Source: Streptomyces spectabilis | Lineage (GTDB): Bacteria > Actinomycetota > Actinomycetes > Streptomycetales > Streptomycetaceae | NCBI RefSeq assembly: GCF_008704795.1 | Contig: NZ_CP023690.1 | Coordinates: 3,358,501 to 3,422,500 of the forward strand | DNA: 64,000 bases | Direction: 5' to 3' | Shown here: positions 34,291-42,132 of the stretch, piece by piece | Numbering within the stretch: position 1 is the stretch's first letter | Layout: each line of letters begins with the position of its first letter | Notes under the pieces: model-generated | What the model saw: only the letters and a program-made list of their open reading frames with translations | Told to the model about the DNA's origin: nothing | Database searches by the model: none | Position numbers and translations under genes: made by a program

Positions 34291-36215
34291 TGCCCCCTGG
34301 TGGCATGGGTGGACCCATGATGGGCCCCGACTCCCGGTCCATGGACTTCAAGGGCTCGGGCAAGCGGCTGCTCGCGCAGTTCCGGCCGGAGCGGGCCACG
34401 ATGTACGGGATGCTCGCCGCGGTCGTCCTGAGCGTCGCGATGTCCGTGCTGGGGCCGAAGATCCTCGGGCACGCCACCGACCTGGTGTTCGCGGGCATCG
34501 TCGGGCGGACCATGCCCGAGGGCGAGTCCAAGGCCGAGGCGATCGAGCGGCTGCGCGAGCACGGCGACGGCGGCATGGCCGACATGCTCACCGGGCTCGA
34601 CTTCACACCGGGCCGGGGTATCGACTTCGGCGCGGTCGGCGAGGTGCTGCTGCTCGCCACGGCCGTGTTCGCGGTGGCGGGCCTGATGATGACCGTGGGC
34701 ACGCGCCTCGCGAACCGCGCCATCAACCGCACCGTGTTCCGGCTGCGGGGCGACGTCCAGGCGAAGATGTCGCGCCTGCCGCTGTCGTACTTCGACAAGC
34801 GCCAGCGCGGTGAGGTGCTCAGCCGGGCCACGAACGACATCGACAACATCAACCAGACGCTCCAGCAGACGCTCGGCCAGCTCATCAGCTCGCTGCTCAC
34901 GATCGTCGGCGTCCTGGTCATGATGTTCTGGATCTCGCCGCTGCTCGCGCTCGTCGCCCTGGTGACGGTGCCGCTGTCGTTCGTCGTGGCGACGAAGGTC
35001 GGCAAGCGCTCGCAGCCGCAGTTCGTGCAGCAGTGGAAGTCCACCGGCTCGCTGAACGCGCACGTGGAGGAGATGTACACCGGGCACACCCTGGTGAAGG
35101 TCTTCGGCCGCCAGGAGGAGTCCGCGAAGGCGTTCGCCGCGCACAACGACGCGCTGTACGAGGCCTCGTACAAGGCACAGTTCAACAGCGGGCTCATGCA
35201 GCCGCTGCTGTTCTTCATGTCGAACGTCAACTACGTCCTGGTGGCCGTGGTCGGCGGTCTGCGGGTGGCCTCCGGGGCGCTCTCGATCGGTGACGTCCAG
35301 GCCTTCATCCAGTACTCGCGGCAGTTCTCGATGCCGCTCACGCAGGTCGCGTCGATGGCGAACCTCGTGCAGTCGGGCGTGGCGTCGGCCGAGCGCGTCT
35401 TCGAGCTCCTCGACGCCGAGGAGCAGGAGGCGGACCCCGCCCCCGGCGAGCGCCCCGCCGAGCTGCGCGGCCGCGTGGAGATGGAGCACGTGTCCTTCCG
35501 CTACGCCGAGGACAAGCCGCTCATCGAGGACCTCTCGCTCGTCGTGAAGCCGGGCCACACGGTCGCCATCGTCGGTCCCACCGGCGCGGGCAAGACCACG
35601 CTCGTGAACCTGCTCATGCGGTTCTACGAGGTCACGGGCGGCCGCATCACGCTGGACGGCACGGACGTCACGAAGATGACGCGGGACGAACTGCGCGGCT
35701 CCATCGGCATGGTGCTCCAGGACACCTGGCTGTTCGGCGGCAGCATCGCGGACAACATCGCGTACGGCGCCGCGGGTGAGGTCACGCGCGAGCAGGTGGA
35801 GGAGGCCGCGCGGGCCGCCCACGCCGACCGGTTCGTCCGCACCCTGCCCGACGGGTACGACACCGTCATCGACGACGAGGGCACGGGCGTCAGCGCGGGC
35901 GAGAAGCAGCTCATCACCATCGCGCGGGCGTTCCTGTCGGACCCGGTGATCCTCGTCCTCGACGAGGCGACCAGCTCGGTCGACACCCGCACCGAGGTCC
36001 TCATCCAGAAGGCCATGGCGCGGCTCGCGCACGGGCGCACGTCGTTCGTGATCGCGCACCGCCTGTCCACCATCCGCGACGCCGACACCATCCTGGTGAT
36101 GGAGGACGGGGCGATCGTGGAACAGGGCACGCACGACGCGCTGCTGGCCGCAGGCGGGGCGTATTCCCGCCTGTACGCCGCTCAGTTCGCCGAGGCGGTG
36201 GCGGAGGTCGGCTGA
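34290..36215 (+). CDS. ABC exporter half-transporter, catalytic subunit (641 aa)
   Basis: Six-helix membrane domain (with a longer first extracytoplasmic loop of about 60 residues), then Walker A GPTGAGKTT, the altered signature VSAGEKQL and Walker B ILVLDEATSSVD with the catalytic Glu. A non-standard signature here and Asp in the partner would together form the degenerate ATP site. It starts with a Gly/Met-rich leader (MPPGGMGGPMMG). Substrate unknown; drug or lipid export is the usual role. Confidence 0.87.
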   Translation: MPPGGMGGPMMGPDSRSMDFKGSGKRLLAQFRPERATMYGMLAAVVLSVAMSVLGPKILGHATDLVFAGIVGRTMPEGESKAEAIERLREHGDGGMADMLTGLDFTPGRGIDFGAVGEVLLLATAVFAVAGLMMTVGTRLANRAINRTVFRLRGDVQAKMSRLPLSYFDKRQRGEVLSRATNDIDNINQTLQQTLGQLISSLLTIVGVLVMMFWISPLLALVALVTVPLSFVVATKVGKRSQPQFVQQWKSTGSLNAHVEEMYTGHTLVKVFGRQEESAKAFAAHNDALYEASYKAQFNSGLMQPLLFFMSNVNYVLVAVVGGLRVASGALSIGDVQAFIQYSRQFSMPLTQVASMANLVQSGVASAERVFELLDAEEQEADPAPGERPAELRGRVEMEHVSFRYAEDKPLIEDLSLVVKPGHTVAIVGPTGAGKTTLVNLLMRFYEVTGGRITLDGTDVTKMTRDELRGSIGMVLQDTWLFGGSIADNIAYGAAGEVTREQVEEAARAAHADRFVRTLPDGYDTVIDDEGTGVSAGEKQLITIARAFLSDPVILVLDEATSSVDTRTEVLIQKAMARLAHGRTSFVIAHRLSTIRDADTILVMEDGAIVEQGTHDALLAAGGAYSRLYAAQFAEAVAEVG

Positions 36216-36217
36216 CC

Positions 36218-37555
36218 TCAGTCCAGATAGCCGCGCAGCTGGTCCGCGAAGGCGTGGTCCCGCAGCTTGTTGAGGGTCTTGGACTCGATCTGGCGGATGC
36301 GTTCGCGCGTCACGCCGAAGATCCGGCCGATCTCCTCCAGGGTGCGGGGCCTGCCGTCCGCGAGGCCGTAGCGGAGCTGGACGACCTTGCGCTCGCGCTC
36401 GCCGAGCGTGGAGAGCACGGCCTCCAGGTGCTCGCGCAGGAGCAGGAAGGCGGCCGACTCCACGGGGCTCGCCGCGTCGCCGTCCTCGATGAGGTCGCCG
36501 AGCGCCACGTCGTCCTCCTCGCCCACGGGCGCGTGCAGCGACACCGGCTCCTGCGCGAGCCTGAGCACCTCGCTGACGCGCTCGTGCGGCAGGTCGAGGT
36601 GGGCGGCGACCTCCTCGGGCGTCGGCTCGTACCCGCGCTCCTGGAGCATGCGGCGCTGCACGCGGACGACCCGGTTGATCAGCTCGACGACGTGCACCGG
36701 CACGCGGATGGTGCGGGCCTGGTCGGCGAGCGCCCGGGACATGGCCTGGCGGATCCACCAGGTCGCGTACGTGGAGAACTTGTAGCCGCGCGCGTAGTCG
36801 AACTTCTCGACCGCCCGGATGAGGCCCAGGTTGCCCTCCTGGACGAGGTCGAGCATCGTCAGGCCGCGCCCCACGTACCGCTTCGCCACGGACACCACGA
36901 GGCGGAGGTTCGCCTCGATGAGGCGGCGCTTGGCCATGCGGCCCACGACGACGAGCTTGTCCAGGTCGAGGGCCAGCTGGGAGTCCAGGTCGGGGGTGCC
37001 GGCCAGCTTCTCCTCGGCGAAGAGCCCGGCCTCGACGGCGCGCGCGAGCTCGACCTCCTCGGCGGCGGTGAGCAGGGGTATGCGGCCGATCTCGCGCAGG
37101 TACTGGCGGAACAGGTCGGAGGAGGGGCCGCCGGTATCGGCCCGGCCGCGCGGGCTCGGCAGCTCGATCGCCTCGACCGTGGCCTCGGTGGCCTCGGTGG
37201 CCTCGGTGGCCTCGGTGGCGTCGGCGGTATCGGCCGGCTCGGCGGCCCCGGCGGGCTCCGTCTCCGGCGCGAGCTCCGGGTGCCGGGTGCCACGGCCCTG
37301 CTGCGGCACGGTCGCGATGACGTCGGCTTCCGCCTCCACGTCCGCGCTCGGCGCGGTGTCGGTCTGGGTGAGGGTCTGGGTCTGCACGGGGGCGACCTCC
37401 AGGGTGATCGCTGCTGAGGCGTGGGGCAGCGGTACAACGGGACCGGCGTTGACGGCCTCGCCGCTGTCCGTCCCGAACACGATGTGTGGAACCGCGGAAT
37501 AGTCGGACCCGCACTCGCTGTCTGCGGTCCGGCCGCGCTCCGAGGACTCAGGCAC
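36218..37555 (-). CDS. Group 1/2 sigma-70 factor, Hrd-type (445 aa)
   Basis: Regions 1.2 to 4.2 are complete: [35 protein letters not shown] (region 2.1-2.2), [20 protein letters not shown] (2.3-2.4) and [16 protein letters not shown] (4.2). The long N-terminal part is low-complexity. The start is taken at GTG 37555 (VPESSERGR); a GTG at 37591 is possible. It converges with the ABC genes two bases away. The neighbourhood resembles what I remember for hrdA of S. coelicolor, which is unverified. Prophage 2 begins about 100 bases upstream of its 5' end. Confidence 0.85.
   Translation of the reverse strand: MPESSERGRTADSECGSDYSAVPHIVFGTDSGEAVNAGPVVPLPHASAAITLEVAPVQTQTLTQTDTAPSADVEAEADVIATVPQQGRGTRHPELAPETEPAGAAEPADTADATEATEATEATEATVEAIELPSPRGRADTGGPSSDLFRQYLREIGRIPLLTAAEEVELARAVEAGLFAEEKLAGTPDLDSQLALDLDKLVVVGRMAKRRLIEANLRLVVSVAKRYVGRGLTMLDLVQEGNLGLIRAVEKFDYARGYKFSTYATWWIRQAMSRALADQARTIRVPVHVVELINRVVRVQRRMLQERGYEPTPEEVAAHLDLPHERVSEVLRLAQEPVSLHAPVGEEDDVALGDLIEDGDAASPVESAAFLLLREHLEAVLSTLGERERKVVQLRYGLADGRPRTLEEIGRIFGVTRERIRQIESKTLNKLRDHAFADQLRGYLD
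37181..37216. repeat. 9-bp tandem repeat inside sigma gene
   Basis: Four perfect copies of GGCCTCGGT encode repeated Ala-Thr-Glu in the low-complexity N-terminal part of the sigma factor. Loss or gain of units keeps the frame. Confidence 0.85.
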
Positions 37556-37624
37556 CGCACCCCAGTGTGGAGTACGACACACGGCCGCCACGAGGGGCGT
37601 GCGGTGACTTTTTGAGTCCGGTCC

Positions 37625-37698
37625 GTAACCGACCGGTTACCCCTCGCGGGGCGCCCCAGACCCGCCCCTTCCCGATGTTCCAGAGTGACACTTCTGGA
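37625..37698. other. Dyads at left end of prophage 2, candidate attL region
   Basis: Two dyads lie between the sigma gene and the integrase: GTAACC-GACC-GGTTAC (37625-37640) and TCCAGA...TCTGGA (37679-37698), the latter inside a wider CGAT...ATCG frame. Serine-integrase attachment sites lie directly beside the integrase gene and are imperfect dyads, so attL should be here. The crossover point cannot be read from one end. Confidence 0.4.
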
Positions 37699-37709
37699 GT
37701 GATCGGGTC

Positions 37710-39563
37710 ATGGCGGTATCTACGCAGGTCAGGGACGCGCGGCAACCGTTGCTCTCCACGGGGGCCATGGAGAACGACACCACACCTGTAAAGGATCTGC
37801 CTACCGAAACCCTGCGCGGTGTCCGCTGCATCCGGCTGTCCGTCCGCACCGACGAGACCACCAGCCCGGAGCGGCAGCGCGAGGCCGACGACGCAGCGGC
37901 GGCAGCCCTCGGCATCACCTTCGGCGAGGGCGCCGCCCTGCGTGAAGCGGTCGACCTGGACGTATCCGCGTCCCTGGTCGGCCCCTTCGACCGTCCGCAG
38001 CTCGGCGGATGGCTCAAGCGCCCCGAGGACTTTGACGCCCTGGTGTTCTGGCGCTTCGACCGCGCCATCCGGGACATGGACGACATGCACGAGCTTGCCA
38101 AGTGGGCACGCAGCCACCGCAAGATGATCGTCTTTGCCGAGGGCATCGGCGGGGGTCGGCTCGTGTTCGACTTCCGCAACCCCATGGACCCCATGGGTCA
38201 GCTCATGATGTTGATGTTGGCCTTTGCTGCTCAGGTCGAGTCGCAGAGCATCAAGGAACGCGTCGCCGGGGCACAGGCAGCCATGCGGAAGATGCCGCTG
38301 CGGTGGCGCGGTGGCGGCAAGCCCGCATACGGCTACCTGCCCGCTGCGATGCCCGCCGAGCACGGCGGAGTGGGCTGGACCCTGGTTCCGGACCCGGACG
38401 CGGTGAAGATCATTGAGCGGATCATTGCCGAGCTGATGGACGGCCGCGGACTGCACAGCATCGCGCGCGCTCTCAACGCGGACGGCGTGCTGTCCCCCTC
38501 CGCGCACTGGACTGCCTACCAGGCGCGCACCAAGAAGCGCACCGCCGTGGCCACGGACCAGCCCGTCAAGAAGCCCGCACAGTGGCGTGCACAGACCATC
38601 GAGAAGATGCTGACCAACGAAGCGCTCATGGGCTGGAAGATGCACCGCGGCAAGCCCGTGCGCGACGACGCGGGCAACCCCGTCATGGCCACCACATCCC
38701 CGATCTTCAGCCGCGAAGAGTTCGACCAGGTCGGCGCACTGCTCGCACCGAAGCCGATCACGGAGAAGGCGCCCGAGCGCAAGGACTCCACCGCGCTGTT
38801 GCTGCGGGTCGCCCACTGCAACGGGTGCGGTGAGCGGATGTACCTGAACCGGTCCTCGGGCACCTACCGGTGCTCGTCGTACAAGTACGGGACACACTGC
38901 CCCGCCCCGTGCACCGTGCGCGCTCCGTGGGTCGACGACTACGTGACCGAACAGTTCCTCAAGGCTGCCGGACAGATCCAGATCAACCGCGTCATCGAGA
39001 TACCGGGCTACGACCCGCAGACCGAGATAGACGCGACAGCGGCAGAGTTCGCCGAGCACCAGCAGGACAAGGGGCGCCAGAAGTCCAAGACCGCGAAAGC
39101 CGAGTGGCAGCGCCGTGCGGACGCCCTTGACGCGAGGCTTGCAGAGCTGGAATCCCGGGAGAAGCGCGAGCCCCGCCGAGAAGTCGTCCCCACCGGGCGC
39201 GCGTACGCCGACGACTGGCACCAGGGCGACACCGCAGCACGCCGCGCCATGCTCATAGCCGCGGGAGCACGCCTGATGATCAAGCCCGGCGGTAAGGGCG
39301 GATGGCGACGGCTCGACCTACGACGGGTGGAGTTCACCATCACCGGGGAACTGGACCCCGCTATTGCCGAGCTTGCGACCGTCACCAGAGACGCGGAAGC
39401 CGAAGCACGCAACGACGCTCCCCCGGCTCCGGGCAGCGCGGCACGGCTCGCCGAGCCCGGGCCCGAGCACGCCCATGCCGAGCCCGCCACGAGCCCCGTG
39501 CGTGAGCGCCCCGAGCCCGAGCCTGCCCCTGCCGAGCCCGCGCGGGAACTGGTCGCCGCGTAG
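37710..39563 (+). CDS. int: Large serine recombinase (integrase, 617 aa)
   Basis: Catalyses attP x attB integration by double-strand breaks with a serine nucleophile. The resolvase domain starts CIRLSVRTDETTSPERQ, with Ser44 as nucleophile (Ser25 if translation starts at ATG 37767), and includes FWRFDRAIRDMDDMHEL. The recombinase domain follows (RWRGGGKPAYGYLPA), then a zinc ribbon with CNGCGERM and CSSYKYGTHC, a coiled coil, and a Pro/Glu-rich tail. ATG 37710 has GGAG ten bases upstream. A sequence matching the tandem repeats at 39883 lies between the two possible starts. Confidence 0.92.
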   Translation: MAVSTQVRDARQPLLSTGAMENDTTPVKDLPTETLRGVRCIRLSVRTDETTSPERQREADDAAAAALGITFGEGAALREAVDLDVSASLVGPFDRPQLGGWLKRPEDFDALVFWRFDRAIRDMDDMHELAKWARSHRKMIVFAEGIGGGRLVFDFRNPMDPMGQLMMLMLAFAAQVESQSIKERVAGAQAAMRKMPLRWRGGGKPAYGYLPAAMPAEHGGVGWTLVPDPDAVKIIERIIAELMDGRGLHSIARALNADGVLSPSAHWTAYQARTKKRTAVATDQPVKKPAQWRAQTIEKMLTNEALMGWKMHRGKPVRDDAGNPVMATTSPIFSREEFDQVGALLAPKPITEKAPERKDSTALLLRVAHCNGCGERMYLNRSSGTYRCSSYKYGTHCPAPCTVRAPWVDDYVTEQFLKAAGQIQINRVIEIPGYDPQTEIDATAAEFAEHQQDKGRQKSKTAKAEWQRRADALDARLAELESREKREPRREVVPTGRAYADDWHQGDTAARRAMLIAAGARLMIKPGGKGGWRRLDLRRVEFTITGELDPAIAELATVTRDAEAEARNDAPPAPGSAARLAEPGPEHAHAEPATSPVRERPEPEPAPAEPARELVAA

Positions 39564-39688
39564 ACGCGCCGTAGGTCCGGGACTGTCCCGGCGGTCCCTG
39601 CCGACTGCCGGGGCTCTCGGCTGCCCCGGTACAGTCCCTGAGCGGCTAGGTATCCGGTTGTATGCGGTGCAGTACAGCTAGCCGCGAG

Positions 39689-39721
39689 AGCCCCGGTCGG
39701 TCCCCGTGACTGCCCGGGGCT
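39689..39721 (+). terminator. Terminator after integrase
   Basis: AGCCCCGG and CCGGGGCT form an 8-bp stem with a 17-base loop, followed by TTTCC. It lies 126 bases downstream of the integrase stop. Confidence 0.6.
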
Positions 39722-39778
39722 TTCCGCTGCCCGCCCTCGGCTGCTCCGGGGGCGGCTCGACAGCGGGAGGTGAAGGGT

Positions 39779-39871
39779 GGTGGTGGAGTGACGGTTTACA
39801 CCACTTTTTTGGAACGCATAGAAAAAATCCAAGAAAAGAGAGCCCGGTACCTCAAACGGCACTCCACCACC
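39779..39871 (+). repeat. AT-rich element with inverted ends, copy A
   Basis: Perfect 12-bp ends GGTGGTGGAGTG and CACTCCACCACC enclose an unusually AT-rich core with CTTTTTTGGAA and AGAAAAAATCCAAGAAAAG. The reverse complement of 59706-59790 has the same design: its first 18 bases differ at one position, and TTTTTTGAAG, AGAAAAACC and AAGAAA occur in the same order. No coding sense is visible. Possible roles are a replication origin, a regulatory RNA or a recombination-associated site. Confidence 0.75.
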
Positions 39872-39882
39872 GGTCAGCCCTC

Positions 39883-40084
39883 GGGCAACCCTTGCTCTCC
39901 ACATAGGACCGGGAGAGAAGCCGGTTCGCCCCCAACGGGCGCGGGCAACCCTTGCTCTCCACATAGGTCCGGAAGAGGGACAGGTTCGGTCGCCCCGAGC
40001 GCGGGCAACCCTTGCTCTCCACATAGGTCCGAGAGAGAAGCCGGTTCGCTCGTCCAACGGAGGCGGGCAACCCTTGCTCTCCAC
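39883..40084. repeat. 60-bp tandem repeats containing dyads
   Basis: The core GGGCAACCCTTGCTCTCCAC occurs at 39883, 39943, 40003 and 40065 (periods 60, 60 and 62). In the first three copies it continues ATAGG and is followed by a related arm (GAGAGAAG then GGTTCG) that is largely complementary to the core, so each unit is a dyad of about 50 bases; the fourth copy is truncated. A near copy lies at the integrase start (37741-37759). The 910 bases from 39564 to 40474 hold no convincing gene. Confidence 0.9.
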
Positions 40085-40344
40085 TACTTGCCGAGAGCGG
40101 GATTACCGCGCACCCGCCCTACAGGGGGACACACGGCGGACTGAGTGTCCGCTCTCGGCGACAAGCGCTGTTCATGCACCACGCACCCCGCGTTACTCGG
40201 GGTGGCCGCGGGGGTCGTGTGGCAGCGTGCGGGGGTCGTACCGCCCATCAGTAACCCACTCGTCCGCGAGTGCGCCGAACGGGGTTGGAAGCCCGTACGG
40301 CCCCCACCACGTCCGGACCGGTCCTCGCCGGCGAGGACGACCAT

Positions 40345-40443
40345 GCCCGCTGACCCAACGGCTAGAGGTGCGCGGTACCGGCCCCCTCGGGGAGACCCGG
40401 AAGCAACCCGCAGAGTTCCCCGGTTCGAGTCCGGGGGCGGGCA
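40345..40443 (+). ncRNA. tRNA-like sequence (about 99 nt)
   Basis: A 5' arm GCCCGCT pairs with GGCGGGC at the 3' end; a T-arm CCCGG-TTCGAGT-CCGGG is perfect and adjoins the acceptor; a D-arm ACC-CAACGGCTAGA-GGT follows the 5' arm. The 48 bases between do not give a standard 17-base anticodon arm but a long irregular hairpin (GCGG, CCGG, CCCC helices with a CTC tip). It may be a degenerate or atypical tRNA, or a tRNA-mimic. The anticodon is not assignable. Confidence 0.5.
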
Positions 40444-40474
40444 CTCCACCACAACGACGACCAGGCGGTGACCC

Positions 40475-40825
40475 ATGACCCCATGCATTGAGTGCCCCGA
40501 CACGGCAACTCGCCGAGGACGCTGCGACGTTCACGACACACAGCACCAGGCGCGTCCCTCGGTTCGTACCCGACGTGCACGCGGTAGGCGCCGAGCGAGA
40601 CGCCATGATGCGGCGGCGCGGCTCCGCGCACGGATACGGGAGCGCGGTCACGCGTGGTGTGACTGGTGCTTGGGCGACTTCCCCGCGGATGCGGTGGACG
40701 TGGACCATGTGCGGCCCCTCGCCATGGGCGGGACGGACACGGCGGGCAACGTGCAAGTGCTGTGCCGCGGGTGCCACGGGCTCAAGACGAGCACGGAGTT
40801 CGGGGCCGCGAGGGTCGCCGCGTAG
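40475..40825 (+). CDS. HNH endonuclease (116 aa)
   Basis: N-terminal Cys motif MTPCIECPDTATRRGRCDVH, a basic region, then the HNH core: CDWC, AVDVDHVRPLAMGGTD, NVQVLCRGCHGLKT. All metal and catalytic positions (D/H, N, H) are present. This form with two CxxC pairs is common in phages and mobile elements. The second HNH gene of the prophage at 41655 is a different subtype, so this one could be mobile or early-acting. Confidence 0.85.
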   Translation: MTPCIECPDTATRRGRCDVHDTQHQARPSVRTRRARGRRRARRHDAAARLRARIRERGHAWCDWCLGDFPADAVDVDHVRPLAMGGTDTAGNVQVLCRGCHGLKTSTEFGAARVAA

Positions 40826-40936
40826 AGACGCCGCCCTGCTCCATCCTTCTGGCCGACCCCGGTTCGTTCGGGGCCGACGTCAGGTAGAACTCCCCGTGCC
40901 CACGGTGCAGTGCTCAGGGTGACCGTTGAGACGCCG

Positions 40937-40972
40937 ACACGTTGAGGCCGCCCTGAAGCGCCCTCAACGTGT
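40937..40972. terminator. Bidirectional terminator
   Basis: ACACGTTGAGG and CCTCAACGTGT form a perfect 11-bp stem with a 14-base loop between the convergent HNH gene and the secreted-protein gene. Confidence 0.75.
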
Positions 40973-40985
40973 GCCGCGTGTGGCC

Positions 40986-41321
40986 CTACAACTGGCCGAA
41001 GTACACCGAGTGCGGGACGTCTGCGCCGCCGTAGGCTCCCGAGTTGCCCGGATAGAGCGTGTCCTGCGGGACGGAGCAGCCCTCGTCCCGGAAGACCGTC
41101 GCGACGGTGTCTGTGATGTTGTTGACGACGCCTCCGCCACCGGGCATGACGATGCATTCCTCGTCCGGCGGGTTCAGCATGGTCCGCAGGAATCCCGTAT
41201 CGGCCCGGTTGTACGTGAACGTGCCCGTAGCTGCCTGTGCGCTGGTCGATACTCCGGTCACCAGCATGACCGCCGAACCCGCGACGAGTGACAGCCTCGC
41301 CAGTCGTTTGTGCCTGTACAT
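40986..41321 (-). CDS. Small secreted protein (111 aa)
   Basis: A clear Sec signal peptide (RHKRLARLSLVAGSAVMLV, cleavage probably after AQA near residue 30) precedes a mature part of about 80 residues with two Cys (DEECIVMP, DEGCSVP), likely a disulfide. GGAAAGAGG lies seven bases before the ATG. It is on the opposite strand to all neighbouring phage genes, has its own leader and terminator, and so behaves as lysogenic cargo. Family not recognised. Confidence 0.75.
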   Translation of the reverse strand: MYRHKRLARLSLVAGSAVMLVTGVSTSAQAATGTFTYNRADTGFLRTMLNPPDEECIVMPGGGGVVNNITDTVATVFRDEGCSVPQDTLYPGNSGAYGGADVPHSVYFGQL

Positions 41322-41654
41322 GTGAGCCTCTTTCCGGTGATTTCTGCGATGAATCTCACGAGTGCTGCATTCAGAGCAGCACGGATTCTTCGGCCATACA
41401 GCTACTGCGCATATAAACCACCTGAAAGGGTCCAGGAGGGGGCTACCTGGACATCACGCGCATCATCCGAACCGGCGGGCGGGGACTGCCTCGTGATGAG
41501 CGTGGAGCAGCGGGCGCCTGATCCAACCCGCCCACACGTAAGCCAGACGCCGCCTGCACGCGTGGAACGTCACCTCGTGCCTCCAGCCTGCGGTTGTCAG
41601 GAACTCCCCACTCACCTAGCACCCCTGACCAGCACCCATCGGGAGGTGATCCAC
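41322..41654. promoter_or_regulatory. Divergent intergenic region with dyad
   Basis: This 333-base gap separates the minus-strand secreted-protein gene from the plus-strand HNH gene. A perfect 7-bp dyad GTGCTGC...GCAGCAC lies at 41362-41382, about 40 bases upstream of the secreted-protein ATG, where a promoter or operator is expected. The rest shows no gene I can support; the reading frame open across it looks accidental. Confidence 0.45.
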
Positions 41655-42029
41655 GTGCCCCGTAAGCCCCGTACCCCCTGCACGGTCCCCGGGTGTCCCG
41701 AGCTGACGGACGGGGGACGCTGCCCGACGCACGAGCGCGAGGCGCAACAGCAGCGAGGCACGACGGCCGAGCGTGGCTATGACACCCGCTGGCAGCGGGT
41801 ACGGCGCCGGTACTTGTACGCGCATCCGTGGTGCGTGCTGTGCTCGCGCATCGCGACGGTGGCGGATCACTTCCCGGAGTCGCGCCGCTCGCTGGTGGCC
41901 CGGGGCGTGGCCGATCCGGATGCGTGGTCGCGTCTACGTCCGCTGTGCACGTCGTGCCACAACCGTGAGACCGCGAAGCATCAACCGGGCGGTTGGGCTG
42001 CCGAGCGCGTGAAGCCTCGCCGGCTCTGA
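41655..42029 (+). CDS. HNH endonuclease, packaging type (124 aa)
   Basis: GTG start follows GGGAGGTGATCC. Motifs are CTVPGCPEL and RCPTHE at the N-terminus, CVLC, VADHFPESRRSL, LRPLCTSCHNRETAKHQPGGW. The closing KHQPGGW is the same as in the prophage 1 HNH at 6869 and both precede small terminase genes, so this is probably the nuclease that works with terminase at cohesive ends. Confidence 0.87.
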   Translation: MPRKPRTPCTVPGCPELTDGGRCPTHEREAQQQRGTTAERGYDTRWQRVRRRYLYAHPWCVLCSRIATVADHFPESRRSLVARGVADPDAWSRLRPLCTSCHNRETAKHQPGGWAAERVKPRRL

Positions 42030-42132
42030 CTCGGCGACCAGGGGGGTACTCCCTCGCCCCGCCGAGATTGATCGGCAGGGAGGTAAAAAACTCGCATGGC
42101 TCATTTGAGCGTTCCTATGGAGGTGATGAGCC

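Noticed and set aside
39852..40070. Minus-strand repeat protein with YVESKGCPR units
   Set aside because: The frame stays open only because the DNA repeat period is a multiple of three; there is no start signal and no family.
39883..40084. CRISPR array
   Set aside because: The sequences between the repeated cores are similar to each other and partly complementary to the core, the last copy is truncated, and no cas genes are near. They are tandem dyad repeats.
40345..40443. Selenocysteine tRNA
   Set aside because: The long acceptor plus T stack is suggestive, but there is no UCA anticodon, the D-stem is short, and the central hairpin does not match.
40145..40503. Proteins across the tRNA-like region on both strands
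   Set aside because: Peptides such as PPPDSNRGT are typical false translations of tRNA sequence, and no ribosome-binding site or family supports a gene.
41310..41654. N-terminal extension of the HNH protein at 41655
   Set aside because: The open frame reads through a promoter-like region with a dyad and low family resemblance; GGGAGGTG before GTG 41655 gives the proper start.
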